This document shows, one piece after another, positions 33,657 to 41,738 of a DNA stretch of 64,000 nt (its first letter is position 1; every line of letters begins with the position of its first letter). A model generated the notes under the pieces. The model did no database searches and was not told the origin of the DNA. It saw nothing but the letters and a program-made list of their open reading frames with translations. The DNA comes from Vicinamibacteria bacterium (GTDB lineage Bacteria > Acidobacteriota > Vicinamibacteria > Fen-336). The stretch covers positions 29,567-93,566 of the forward strand of contig DATMML010000086.1 in assembly GCA_035570235.1 (NCBI GenBank). The letters are read 5' to 3'. The position numbers and the translations under genes were made by a program.

Positions 33657-34463
33657 TCAGATCCACCGGAAGAGCGCGCGTCCCAATATTTTGAGGGTCA
33701 GCAGCTCCAGGCGTCCGTTCTGCGCCTCGTACTTGCGATAAATCGTCCGGAACACCTCGGCCGCTTCCGTAGCCCTGAGGGTAGTCATCAACGAGGGGGC
33801 GCCCGTTCGATAATGGACTACGGTGCGATCGATGTACCGCCACCCAAACCGCCGGATAGCACGCACGTAGAACTCGCGGTCCTCGAAGGGCGTACAGTCG
33901 GGGTCGAACCCCCCGATTTGCGCGATGTGATCTCGCCGGATCATACAGGCGGAGCAGTTCAGCACCGGATTGCAGAAGAGCATGCTCGCCAGCAGCAGCC
34001 GCCAAGACCCCAACCCGGCGCACAACCTGGCCCGCCGCCTGGATTCCGCGAACACCCGCTGATTGTGCCGGAGGTCCTCGGGATCGTCGCCGAAGGGCTC
34101 GATGCGGCCGAAGGCCACGCCTGCCTCGGGGTGGGCCTCGAGCTCCGCGGTGAGAGCGGCGTAGGCGCCCTCCGCGACGTGATCGTCGTCATCGAGGAAA
34201 TGCACGAACCGGCCCCTAGCCAGCGGCCAGCCCGCATTGCGGACCAGGGCCGGGTTGCCGCCCGAGGGTTTCTTCATTGGCACGAACGTGACGCGGGGAT
34301 CGGCGATCCGGGCGACCACGTCTTGAGCGGACCGCTCGGGGCTGTCATCGACGACGATGCTCTCTACCGTGACCAAGCGTTGAGCGAGCGCGCTGCTCAG
34401 GGCCTCCGCCAGCTGCCGAGGCCGCCTAAACGTCGGTGTTACGACTGAGACATCGACAACCAT
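33657..34463 (-). CDS. Glycosyltransferase family 2
   Basis: The 268-residue protein has the GT-A fold of family 2: VSVVTPTFRRPRQLAEALSS at the N-terminus, IVVDDSP for the nucleotide site, and the metal-binding FVHFLDDDDHVAEGA (about residue 92). It transfers a sugar from a nucleotide donor to a glycan or lipid; the acceptor is unknown. A cysteine-rich patch (CNPVLNCSACMIRRDHI) replaces the usual middle segment. The gene is a single gene, not part of the polysaccharide locus 14 kb downstream, but could contribute to it. The start is the ATG at 34463. Confidence 0.9.
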   Translation of the reverse strand: MVVDVSVVTPTFRRPRQLAEALSSALAQRLVTVESIVVDDSPERSAQDVVARIADPRVTFVPMKKPSGGNPALVRNAGWPLARGRFVHFLDDDDHVAEGAYAALTAELEAHPEAGVAFGRIEPFGDDPEDLRHNQRVFAESRRRARLCAGLGSWRLLLASMLFCNPVLNCSACMIRRDHIAQIGGFDPDCTPFEDREFYVRAIRRFGWRYIDRTVVHYRTGAPSLMTTLRATEAAEVFRTIYRKYEAQNGRLELLTLKILGRALFRWI

Positions 34464-34686
34464 CCGGGTCGCCTCGTGTCCACAACGGGCTGGATGAGTC
34501 GCGCGGCGGCAGCTATAGAGGTCGGCGTCGACGGATGGCGCCGATCGCTCCCCGGGGGAGGAGCTTCGTGAGGCGGTGCCGCGTCGACCGCCCTGTGCCG
34601 CGAGTCTTGTGCATCGGCGCGGTCCCTGTCAATGTAGCGGGGCGAGGTTGAGAGGTGTTGCTCGCCTCAGTGCGGGGAGCACGATC

Positions 34687-35457
34687 ATGAGGCAAGGGGC
34701 GCGGAAGAGGGTCCGGCAGTACCACCTTGGGGTCGGCGGGGGCGACGTCGCGCCCCATGTGATCCTCGTGGGCGATCCCGCCCGCGCCGAGATCGTGGCC
34801 GGGCGCTTCGAGAAACGGCGCGGCGAGTGGCGGCACCGGGAGTTTGTCACCATCTCCGGGGTCTACCATGGGCTGGAGATGACGGTGACCGGAACCGGCA
34901 TCGGACCGGACAACATGGAGATCGCGGTCATCGAGCTGTCACAGTGCCGAAAGGACTTGACCCTCATACGCGTGGGATCCTGTGGCGCCCTACAGCGTGA
35001 TATTCGCCTCGGCGATCTCGTGGTCTCCACCGCGGCCGTCCGGCTGGAGAATACGACGAGCTTCTTCGTGCCCGAGGGCTTTCCCGCCGTGGCCAGCTTC
35101 GAGGTGACCCAGGCCCTCGTCGAGGCCTGCCGACAGACGAGGGCACGCCACCACGTTGGCATCACGGCCAGCGCCCCCGGTTTCTATGGCGCCCAGTCGC
35201 GCCATGTTCCCGGCTTCCCTCCGCGGTTTGCGGACCTCCCCGGCGACCTTGGCCGTCTGGGCGTTCTCAACTTCGAAATGGAGATCAGCGCTCTGTTCAC
35301 GCTGGCCAGCCTGGGGGGTCACCGCGCGGGCGCGGTGTGCGCGGTGTATGCCCAGCGGCCCCGCCGTCTGTTTGCCGACGCCCGGCAGATGAAGCAGGGC
35401 GAGGCGCGCGCCATCGAGGCGGGTCTGGCCGCGCTTGAGAGCCTGGCCCGGCGCTAG
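34687..35457 (+). CDS. Nucleoside (uridine) phosphorylase
   Basis: The 256-residue enzyme is of the PNP/UDP family. Motifs are VILVGDPARAEIVAGRFEKR at the N-terminus, the phosphate-binding TGTGIGPDNMEIAVIELSQC, then LIRVGSCGALQRDIRLGDLV and, near the active site, VLNFEMEISALFTLAS (substrate-binding Glu-Met-Glu). It cleaves uridine or a related nucleoside with phosphate to the base and ribose-1-phosphate. The ATG at 34687 is preferred; upstream in-frame codons lack family similarity. It stands alone; there is no nucleoside permease next to it. Confidence 0.9.
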   Translation: MRQGARKRVRQYHLGVGGGDVAPHVILVGDPARAEIVAGRFEKRRGEWRHREFVTISGVYHGLEMTVTGTGIGPDNMEIAVIELSQCRKDLTLIRVGSCGALQRDIRLGDLVVSTAAVRLENTTSFFVPEGFPAVASFEVTQALVEACRQTRARHHVGITASAPGFYGAQSRHVPGFPPRFADLPGDLGRLGVLNFEMEISALFTLASLGGHRAGAVCAVYAQRPRRLFADARQMKQGEARAIEAGLAALESLARR

Positions 35458-35880
35458 TCAGCGCCGGGCGGACCCCGTGAGCCGTTGGCGCTTCGCCTTC
35501 GGGAGCGCTCGCCGCTGGCTTCGGCCCGCTCGTCCCGCCGGGGGCACAGAGGACAGGGCGTCCCGCAAGCCGGCCAGGAGGTCGGCGAAGCGGCCGGCCA
35601 CGGCTTCCTTGCGCGCGGGGCGCTCCTTGACCTCCAGCAGCAAATCCTCGAGGGTGGCGGCGGCCCGCCGAATGGGTTCAAACCCAAAGGTCGCGGACGA
35701 ACCGGTGAGGCGGTGAACGAGTACGTAGGCCGCCTCGAAGGCTTCTTCGTCCCAGCCCCGGGCGGGGAGCGACGTCACCGCGTCCGCGAGGGCTTGAACC
35801 TTCTGCGGGAGCTCACGGGTGTAGGCTCGGCGGAGGACCTCCAGTTGCCGGCGGTGGGTGGGGGAAAGCCTACTCCTCAT
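35458..35880 (-). CDS. HPt histidine phosphotransfer protein
   Basis: The 140-residue protein has the phosphorylatable histidine motif of HPt domains, VHRLTGSSATFGFEPI (His about 53), in a four-helix arrangement with AAATLEDLLLEV after it. The tail is strongly basic. HPt proteins pass phosphate from one receiver to another in multistep relays. It is the last gene of the stressosome-linked operon and overlaps the receiver gene by 11 bp. Its onward partner is not in the operon; a NarL-type regulator from the next block is one option. Confidence 0.85.
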   Translation of the reverse strand: MRSRLSPTHRRQLEVLRRAYTRELPQKVQALADAVTSLPARGWDEEAFEAAYVLVHRLTGSSATFGFEPIRRAAATLEDLLLEVKERPARKEAVAGRFADLLAGLRDALSSVPPAGRAGRSQRRALPKAKRQRLTGSARR

Positions 35881-36262
35881 AACGGTCCCAAATCCGGCGC
35901 AAGGTCGCGGCCAATTCGGCGGGCTCGAAGGGCTTCGTGATCACGTCCAGCGAACCCAGTTGCTTGTACTGGGCGACCTCGTGGGGCTGCGCCCGGGCGG
36001 TCATGAACACGACCGGCGTTTTCGATGTCTCCGGGAGCTGGCGGAGCGCCTTCAAGGCGGTGGGGCCGTCCATGCCGGGCATCATGACGTCGAGGAGGAC
36101 CAAATCGGGGTGGAATCCGGGGGCTCTATCAAGGGCGTCCCTGCCCGAGCCGCATACCTCGACCGTGAAGCCCCCGATGGCGGAGAGGGCCAGCTCGGCC
36201 ACGGTCTGAATGTCGGGGTCGTCCTCGACCAAGAGGATGCGCTTGAGGGCCCCCCGCGCCAT
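35870..36262 (-). CDS. Single-domain response regulator (receiver)
   Basis: The 130-residue protein consists of a CheY-like receiver and no output domain. It has RILLVEDDPDIQT at the N-terminus, phosphoacceptor Asp in DLVLLDVMMPGMDG, Thr in VVFMTARAQ and Lys in VITKPFEP. It could be phosphorylated by the histidine kinase encoded just upstream and pass phosphate to the HPt protein encoded just downstream. It overlaps both neighbours by a few bases, showing tight operon structure. Confidence 0.92.
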   Translation of the reverse strand: MARGALKRILLVEDDPDIQTVAELALSAIGGFTVEVCGSGRDALDRAPGFHPDLVLLDVMMPGMDGPTALKALRQLPETSKTPVVFMTARAQPHEVAQYKQLGSLDVITKPFEPAELAATLRRIWDRYEE

Positions 36263-37371
36263 CAGGCTCGGGCTCCGTTGGGGCTCTGTTCCGTAAGGGG
36301 CAGTTCGACATAGAACGTGGTTCCTACTCCCACCTCCGTCTCGAACCCAATGTGCCCGCCCATGCGTTCCACGATGGCCTTGGAGATGTTGAGGCCCAGG
36401 CCGGTGCCTCCCTTTTCCCGGGTGGTGGATGAGTCGGCCTGGGCGAACCTCTGGAAGATCCGGGCCCGGAACTCCTCCGGGATGCCCGGGCCGCGATCGG
36501 TCACGGTGACCCGCACCACCCCCGCGTTTCGCTGGGCGGCAACGAGCACCGTCCGGTAGGATGGCGAAAACTTGGCAGCGTTGGAGAGCAAGTTGGTGAT
36601 CACCTGCATGAGACGGTCGGGATCGGCCTTGATCCCGATTCGTGGCGGCACGCCGTTGAGGACGAAAGACACTCCGAACTGGGCACCGTACGCCTCATTG
36701 GCTTCGATGGCCTGCTCAAGGAAGGGACCGATCTCGACGGGGCGCAACTCAAAGGGCATCGTTCCGGATTCGATCTTCTGAAGATCGAGCACGTCGCCGA
36801 TCAACCGCACCAGGCGCTGGCTGTTTCGGTGGGCCACCTCCAAGAGCTGGCGGGCCTTCTCGGGCAGCCCCGTGGTCAAGCCAGAGCTCAGGAGACCGAG
36901 GGAGGCGTGGATGGAGGTCAGCGGCGTCCGGAGCTCATGGCTGACCAAAGAGATGAACTCGTCTTTCATCCGCTCCATCTTCTTGTGCTGATCGATCTGG
37001 TCCTGGGCCACCTTGTAATCGCGGAGGATGACCTCGACTCGCCGCCGCAGCTCGTCGTTGAGGTCGCTCAGAATGGCGTTGGCCTCCTGGAAGCCACGGT
37101 GGGTCATCTCGAACGGAGCCAGGGTCTCGGCGAAGAACTCGGAGGCTTTTTTTGCGATGCGGGAGCTCTCTGTTGGCGCGAGCATCTGCAGAAGAGTCGA
37201 CACCAGAGCCTCCTGGTGGAGCGCCGCTACCTCGAGGACGCCGAGGTCGCGGGCGAGCGCGTCCCGCCCGACTTGATAGGCCTGGTGAAGGGCGTCTTCG
37301 CCTCCCATCTCCAAGTAGCTCTGGAGGGCGCGGGAGTACCGAGCGGTCAGCTCTTCGAGCGTCGTCTTCAC
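36262..37371 (-). CDS. Histidine kinase with RsbU_N-type input domain
   Basis: The 369-residue kinase opens with a helical domain (YSRALQSYLEMGGEDALHQA, then YQVGRDALARDLGVLEVAAL), residues 8-85. It resembles the N-terminal domain of RsbU, the region bound by RsbT in the sigma-B pathway. A coiled-coil linker follows, then HisKA (LVSHELRTPLTSIH, His about 167) and HATPase_c (TNLLSNAAKFSPSY, DRGPGIPEEF and GTGLGLNISKAIVERMGG). It has no membrane segment. I infer that RsbT released from the stressosome activates this kinase in place of a phosphatase. The GTG at 37371 overlaps the previous stop; the longer frame to 37431 is excluded. Confidence 0.9.
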   Translation of the reverse strand: MKTTLEELTARYSRALQSYLEMGGEDALHQAYQVGRDALARDLGVLEVAALHQEALVSTLLQMLAPTESSRIAKKASEFFAETLAPFEMTHRGFQEANAILSDLNDELRRRVEVILRDYKVAQDQIDQHKKMERMKDEFISLVSHELRTPLTSIHASLGLLSSGLTTGLPEKARQLLEVAHRNSQRLVRLIGDVLDLQKIESGTMPFELRPVEIGPFLEQAIEANEAYGAQFGVSFVLNGVPPRIGIKADPDRLMQVITNLLSNAAKFSPSYRTVLVAAQRNAGVVRVTVTDRGPGIPEEFRARIFQRFAQADSSTTREKGGTGLGLNISKAIVERMGGHIGFETEVGVGTTFYVELPLTEQSPNGARA

Positions 37372-38012
37372 GACGGCTCCGCGGTGAAGCGGGCCACCAG
37401 AACCAGGGCGTCGTCCGTCGTCTTGCCCCATTGGCTCAAGATGCGATCGGCGAGCGGTTGGAGGGTGGCGCTCGCGGTCAGCTCGGCCGTGAAAGCCACA
37501 TCCACGCCGTCAGTCGCGAACGCGAGGATGTCACCGGGGTTTACGGTGAGAACCGAAGCGGAGAGCATTGGGAGTCGATAGCCCACCACGCCGCCGCGAA
37601 GCAGCAGCGACTCTCGGGCCGGGGCTGCTCCCTGGTCCGCCCGGATCAGGACCCCCTCCACGTTGCCGATGCCCAACCAGGTGAGGCTGCTGTCCGAAGC
37701 GCTGAAAGAGGCCAGGCTCATCACGACGCCCCGCGTTTCTTGGAGGTCCCTTTGGCAGTGTCTCACCAGGGAAATCACGCTGTCTTGAGCGTGGGTGCGG
37801 AGCGATTCCACGGCGGCCCGGGCGGCGGCGGCCGCCTCCGCCCCGTGACCCAGGCCGTCCAGGACGGCCAGGAGCGTCCCCCCGGGGAAGGGCTGAACGA
37901 CGTGCAGATCTCCGGACTCCTCCTCCCCCGGCCGGGGGCGGAGCGCCACGGCCCATTCCAGGCGCGTCGCGGAGCCCCCGAAGGCCCGCTCATCCTCCTT
38001 CAAGGCACCCAT
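37368..38012 (-). CDS. rsbX: RsbX-like PP2C phosphatase
   Basis: The 214-residue protein is a short SpoIIE/PP2C-type phosphatase with no extra domain, like RsbX. Motifs are LEWAVALRPRPGEEESGDLH, then LLAVLDGLGHGAEAA (metal-binding Asp) and GDILAFATDGVDVAF (second metal-binding Asp). RsbX removes phosphate from RsbS and RsbR and resets the stressosome. It overlaps rsbT by 13 bp and the kinase gene by 4 bp. Confidence 0.88.
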   Translation of the reverse strand: MGALKEDERAFGGSATRLEWAVALRPRPGEEESGDLHVVQPFPGGTLLAVLDGLGHGAEAAAAARAAVESLRTHAQDSVISLVRHCQRDLQETRGVVMSLASFSASDSSLTWLGIGNVEGVLIRADQGAAPARESLLLRGGVVGYRLPMLSASVLTVNPGDILAFATDGVDVAFTAELTASATLQPLADRILSQWGKTTDDALVLVARFTAEPS

Positions 38013-38440
38013 TTCTTGACTGAGACTGTCGTTCCCTTGCCGATCTGGGAGGCGATCTCGAAATCGTCCATCAACCGCCGGACGCCGGGAAGGCCGAGCC
38101 CAAGGCCTCTCCCCGTGGTGTAACCGTCTTGCATGGCCCTAGGCACGTCGGGGATTCCGGGACCCTCGTCCCGAGCCACGATCATGATGCCGTTCCGTCC
38201 GGCTTTTTGGGCCAGGCTCAGGCGGATCTCGCCCGTCTTGGCGTATTCAAGGATGTTACGGGCCAGCTCGGAAATACCGGTGGCGATCACCGTCAAGTCG
38301 CTACCTTCGAAGCCGAAGCGGGAGGCCAGGGCGCGGCCCTCCTGGCGAGCGGCCACGATGTCCGCCGCCGACCGGATAGGGACCGTGACCACGGATCGCC
38401 CGATGGCATCACCGGGCGCGGCTTCGTCCCCGCTAGGCAT
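38000..38440 (-). CDS. rsbT: RsbT anti-sigma-type switch kinase
   Basis: The 146-residue GHKL kinase matches RsbT: VVTVPIRSAADIVAARQEGR, then the N-box ATGISELARNILEYA, the G1 box ARDEGPGIPDV and GLGLGLPGVRRLMDDFEI. RsbT sits in the stressosome and, on stress, phosphorylates RsbS and RsbR and leaves to activate its downstream partner. In Bacillus that partner is RsbU; here an RsbU_N-bearing histidine kinase is two genes on. The N-terminus has about 15 extra residues. It overlaps the rsbS gene by 8 bp. Confidence 0.93.
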   Translation of the reverse strand: MPSGDEAAPGDAIGRSVVTVPIRSAADIVAARQEGRALASRFGFEGSDLTVIATGISELARNILEYAKTGEIRLSLAQKAGRNGIMIVARDEGPGIPDVPRAMQDGYTTGRGLGLGLPGVRRLMDDFEIASQIGKGTTVSVKKWVP

Positions 38441-38804
38441 GCGGTGGGCCGGCCTTCTTCACCTGGTCGAGGTAGGCGAGCCCCTCCTCGAGGTCGAGGG
38501 CGGTGGCAACGTCCTCAAGGGTGAGGCCAAGCTGGACCATGGCAAAGGCTACCTCGGGCTGGATTCCTACGATCACCGTCTCTGCACCCCGCAGCCTGAT
38601 CATGTGGGCGATGGCCCGCAGCGTGCGCACGGCGAAGGAATCCATCACGTCGAGGACCGTGACGTCTACAATCGCTCCCCGGGACCGATACCGGCCTACC
38701 TGCTGCACGAGGTCATCACGGAGCTGGAGCAGGTCCTCATCGCTGAGGGCCGACTGAATGGAAGCGATGAGGTAGTCTCGCTGTTTAAGGATCGGTACCC
38801 GCAT
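38433..38804 (-). CDS. rsbS: RsbS stressosome scaffold (STAS)
   Basis: The 123-residue protein is a single STAS domain. The phosphoacceptor serine is conserved in VLDVMDSFAVRTLRAI (Ser about 57), matching the DSF motif of RsbS. Other STAS blocks are RVPILKQRDYLIASIQSALS and VIVGIQPEVAFAMVQLGLTL. It forms the core of the stressosome with RsbR and is phosphorylated by RsbT. Length is normal; the gene lies 9 bp after rsbR. Confidence 0.93.
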   Translation of the reverse strand: MRVPILKQRDYLIASIQSALSDEDLLQLRDDLVQQVGRYRSRGAIVDVTVLDVMDSFAVRTLRAIAHMIRLRGAETVIVGIQPEVAFAMVQLGLTLEDVATALDLEEGLAYLDQVKKAGPPHA

Positions 38805-38813
38805 GGTGGGGGC

Positions 38814-39737
38814 TCAGGGCCTCGGGGGTTCTACTGCCGCCGCCTCTCCGGTCATGATCACCTTGTAGCCGAGCAGGCGTTCGGCTTCCTCGATACCTCC
38901 CTGCAGGTCGCCCACGGCGTTGATCTTCCCGAGGTCCACGCCGATGGTGACTAGGGTCTGGGCGATCTCGGAGGAGAGACCGGTCACGATGACGTTCGCA
39001 CCCATCAGCCGGGAGGCATCCACGGTCTGGACCAAGTGGTTGGCGACCGAAGCGTCCACGGAGGGCACCCCCGTGATGTCCACCACGACCACCTTCGCCC
39101 GGTTGGCCCGGATGCCCCGGAGGAGTTGCTCCGTGAGCTGCCGCGCCCGCTGGGGGTCGATTACACCGATGATAGGCAGGATGAGGAGGCGGTCTCGGAC
39201 CTGGAGGACGGGAGTGGAGAGCTCACGGATGGCTTCTTGCTGCTGGCGGATGATGCGCTCGCGCTCTTGGACGAAGCCGACGGCCACGGTGTTGGCGATG
39301 CGGTTGGCGGCGGGCTCGTAGGCGTCTAACACCGCATTGAGCAGCGCGAAATCCCCCTGGTACTTCTTGAAGAGCGAGCGGGCGAGAACGTCTCGAAGTA
39401 AGAGGACGATCCCCAGCACCTCGTGGGTCTCTACTCCTCGGGGGATGATGCGCTCGGAGAGGTTCCGCGCGTAGGCCTGGAGGGCCTCTACGCTTCCCGT
39501 CTCGAGCACCTCGACGTAGTTGTCGTACACCGAGGTGGCCTCCGCGAAGATTTCCTCGCGGGTCATGGCGGTGAGGAGCTTAGATTCCGTGATGCGGCGG
39601 GCCCACTCCTCACGCAGCTGGGTGCGGTTCTCGCGGAGGTGGGCCACCAGCTCGCGAAGCAACGCGGCAGTTGACTCGGGCTTGGGCTGGCTGGAGTCCA
39701 AGTTGCCCTTCCTTTCTCTGTCCTTCCGATCGTTCAT
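38814..39737 (-). CDS. rsbR: RsbR stressosome sensor
   Basis: The 307-residue protein has a variable helical N-terminal sensor domain (residues 20-160, EEWARRITESKLLTAMTREE) and a C-terminal STAS domain (about 165-290). The STAS part contains VVVVDITGVPSVDASVANHL and GLSSEIAQTLVTIGVDLGKI. In B. subtilis RsbR two threonines are phosphorylated: the second (AQT) is conserved here, but the first (IDTMVA, Thr171) aligns with Ala in VDASVA, with Ser next to it. This may change how the complex is switched. The ATG at 39737 follows GCGAGG. It is the first gene of the operon; the promoter must lie in the 537-bp gap to its right. Confidence 0.92.
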   Translation of the reverse strand: MNDRKDRERKGNLDSSQPKPESTAALLRELVAHLRENRTQLREEWARRITESKLLTAMTREEIFAEATSVYDNYVEVLETGSVEALQAYARNLSERIIPRGVETHEVLGIVLLLRDVLARSLFKKYQGDFALLNAVLDAYEPAANRIANTVAVGFVQERERIIRQQQEAIRELSTPVLQVRDRLLILPIIGVIDPQRARQLTEQLLRGIRANRAKVVVVDITGVPSVDASVANHLVQTVDASRLMGANVIVTGLSSEIAQTLVTIGVDLGKINAVGDLQGGIEEAERLLGYKVIMTGEAAAVEPPRP

Positions 39738-40274
39738 TTGTGGCCTCGCTACTTGCCCCCCGGAGAAGGCGGGGCGACCCTACTGGAACGGGAGGACCGG
39801 CAGCGCCCCGGCCCGCGCCATGCGACCGAGGCGCTCGCCACACGGGAGCACCCTCGCAGCGTATCGCCGGAAAGGCTCTGCCGCAGGCTATCCCCCCCCT
39901 GGCTTCCGGTCAAGGCGCGTACCCGCCTCCTCGAGGAGCTATGGCTGGTAGACAAAGCGTCGTGCGGTCTTCACGCAAGACCCGTGCCGAGGAGGCGTCG
40001 TCTCCTACTGTACGCTCCGCTCAGGGTTTCCCCGAGGAAGGCGCGCGACATTCCCCCGTGACCTGGCAAAGCACTCCCCATAAGTGGCATCGCCATTCCA
40101 CCCCTTTTCGACGCCCGCTCCCAGGGAGGATGCCAAACCCGGCCAATGTAAGCCCAGCCGTGCGGTCCGCCTTCAAGTGACGCCGGGCACAGCATTTGCA
40201 CACCTTTGCGACCGGTCTGGGCCGGACGCCCGGGGGGACCGGGCTAACCCCGGAGAAGGGAAAGCGAGTTCACG
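39738..40274. other. Divergent intergenic region between stressosome operon and regulator gene
   Basis: No gene is supported in this 537-bp gap. It must hold the minus-strand promoter of the stressosome operon and the plus-strand promoter of the response-regulator gene. A weaker version of the conserved TTTCAGGG box lies at 40019 and is listed separately. Confidence 0.45.
40019..40086 (+). promoter_or_regulatory. Box-type promoter, weaker copy
   Basis: CTCAGGGTTTCCCCGAGG (40020-40037) matches the conserved box found at 41257, 55982 and 57921. At the same 40-bp distance is TGACCT, then TAAGTG after a 16-bp spacer. The spacer and hexamers fit less well than in the other copies. It would drive the NarL-type regulator gene at 40275 with a leader of about 180 nt. 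Confidence 0.4.
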
Positions 40275-40907
40275 ATGCCAGTTGGCGTCCTACTTGCCGA
40301 TGATCACACGATCGTTCGTCAAGCGGTCAGGCTCCTCTTGGAGCGTGAAGGCTTCCAAGTCGTGGGAGAGGCCGGGGACGGCCACCAGGCCGTGCGTCTG
40401 GCGAGGCAACTCCAGCCGGACGTGGCCGTGCTCGACCTCGTGATGCCGCTGCTCAATGGAGTCGACGCTGCTCGTGAGATCCAGCAGGCGTCACCACGCA
40501 CGCGCACGATCCTGCTAACCGGTCGCACGGATGACGATAGCGTGCTGAAGGCCCTCCACGCCGGGATCAAAGGTTGTGTCCTCAAGTCTCACGACGGTCC
40601 AACCCTAGGCCACGCCATCCGAGAGGTGGCACGTGGACATCTCTATCTGGACCCGAGTGTCTCGAGCACCGTGGTTGGGGCCTATCTCTCGGCGACCGGA
40701 CCCACCAAGGATCCGCTCACGCCTCGAGAAAGGCAGGTCTTGCAGCTCATCGCGGAGGGCAAGAAGACGCGCGAGGTGGCGGAGCTCCTTTGCGTGAGCA
40801 TCAAGACCGCTGAGTCCCACCGGGCCCGGATCATGAGTAAGCTGCAGATTCGCGAAACGGCCGGGCTCGTTCGCTATGCGATCCGCCGTGGCCTCGCGGA
40901 GCTGTGA
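40275..40907 (+). CDS. NarL/FixJ-type response regulator
   Basis: The 210-residue regulator has a receiver domain (VLLADDHTIVRQAVRLLLER, phosphoacceptor Asp in DVAVLDLVMPLLNG, Thr in ILLTGRTDD, Lys in GCVLKSHDG) and a LuxR-type DNA-binding domain (LTPRERQVLQLIAEGKKTRE, then VAELLCVSIKTAESHRARIM). It has no kinase gene beside it, so its phosphate donor could be the HPt protein of the divergent operon or the NarL-type kinase at 45578. The ATG at 40275 follows a weak ribosome site. It is a candidate activator for the box-type promoters described in this window. Confidence 0.92.
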   Translation: MPVGVLLADDHTIVRQAVRLLLEREGFQVVGEAGDGHQAVRLARQLQPDVAVLDLVMPLLNGVDAAREIQQASPRTRTILLTGRTDDDSVLKALHAGIKGCVLKSHDGPTLGHAIREVARGHLYLDPSVSSTVVGAYLSATGPTKDPLTPRERQVLQLIAEGKKTREVAELLCVSIKTAESHRARIMSKLQIRETAGLVRYAIRRGLAEL

Positions 40908-40910
40908 GGC

Positions 40911-41198
40911 ATGGCCTCCAAAGAACCGAGGATCACACGTACAAGCGGGTTGGGTGAGGTTAGAGAAGCTCTGAGCGTCGTCGAGGCCGAGATCGTGGGC
41001 GCCTTGCGCCAGCTCAAGAGGCTGGAGAGAGAGCGCGAGTCCGCCAGTTCTCCTGAGGAGCAGGCGGCGATCGTGCATTTAGGCGAGGCCCTCCACGAGA
41101 TTCAGCAGGCCCGTGCGCATTGTCGGTTGGAGGAGGAAATCCGGGAGACCGCGCCTCTCCTCCGCCGCTTGTCGGTGCCCAGCATCGAGGCGAGCTGA
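40911..41198 (+). CDS. Small coiled-coil protein of unknown function
   Basis: The 95-residue product is predicted to be nearly all helical (EALSVVEAEIVGALRQLKRL, then EEQAAIVHLGEALHEIQQAR) with heptad-like spacing of hydrophobic residues. No family is recognised. It starts 3 bp after the stop of the NarL-type regulator gene, so the two are likely co-expressed. It could be a partner of the regulator. Confidence 0.6.
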   Translation: MASKEPRITRTSGLGEVREALSVVEAEIVGALRQLKRLERERESASSPEEQAAIVHLGEALHEIQQARAHCRLEEEIRETAPLLRRLSVPSIEAS

Positions 41199-41738
41199 GA
41201 CGGGCGGCGCGCCAAGTCGGCGCAGCCCGCGGCGCCAAGGCCTCTCAGGCCGGGAATTTCAGGGTTTCCCCGAGACCGATTTCGCGTCCCTCCCGATTGC
41301 CCAGGTTGCGAACCGGGACTAGCTTTAGGGCTTAGTAGGCCCGGTCGTGCGGCCGTCGGGCCGTGGCCAAGGCAGCAGATGAATCCTATGACGCTTCAGA
41401 CGATTCAAACCGCGGGGCCCGCGGTTCGTACGGTTGGATGTCCTCGCCGCAGGCAGGCTCACCGCATCCGGCTCTCTTGCCTCGGGAGGCGCGTCCTGCC
41501 CGGGGTCTAGGGAAACGGCACGCGGGGCGTCACGCGGATTGGAAGCGAGAGGCCGCGGGGCAGGCCGGGAGCGATCGAACCGGAACGGCAAGCGTGCGGT
41601 CTAGGCCCCGAACGGGAGGTTGGCGTATGGCGACCAGGTGGCAATGGATTTTGGGGGTAGGGGCCAGGGAGATCCGGATGTCCCCAGGGCTTGCACCAGG
41701 GGCGAAGGGACTTAGGAGCTAGGAAACGAAAGGTCGAC
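41199..41738. other. Intergenic region with a box-type promoter
   Basis: Apart from the promoter at 41257-41325, I see no supported gene in this 540-bp stretch. The distance from that promoter to the next start codon implies a leader of about 400 nt unless a second promoter lies closer. Confidence 0.45.
41257..41325 (+). promoter_or_regulatory. Box-type promoter
   Basis: The box TTTCAGGGTTTCCCCGAGAC starts at 41257. Exactly 40 bp after its first base is the -35 TTGCCC (41297-41302), then a 17-bp spacer and the -10 TAGCTT (41320-41325). The same spacing is found at 55982 and 57921. It would drive the receiver gene at 41739. Confidence 0.62.
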
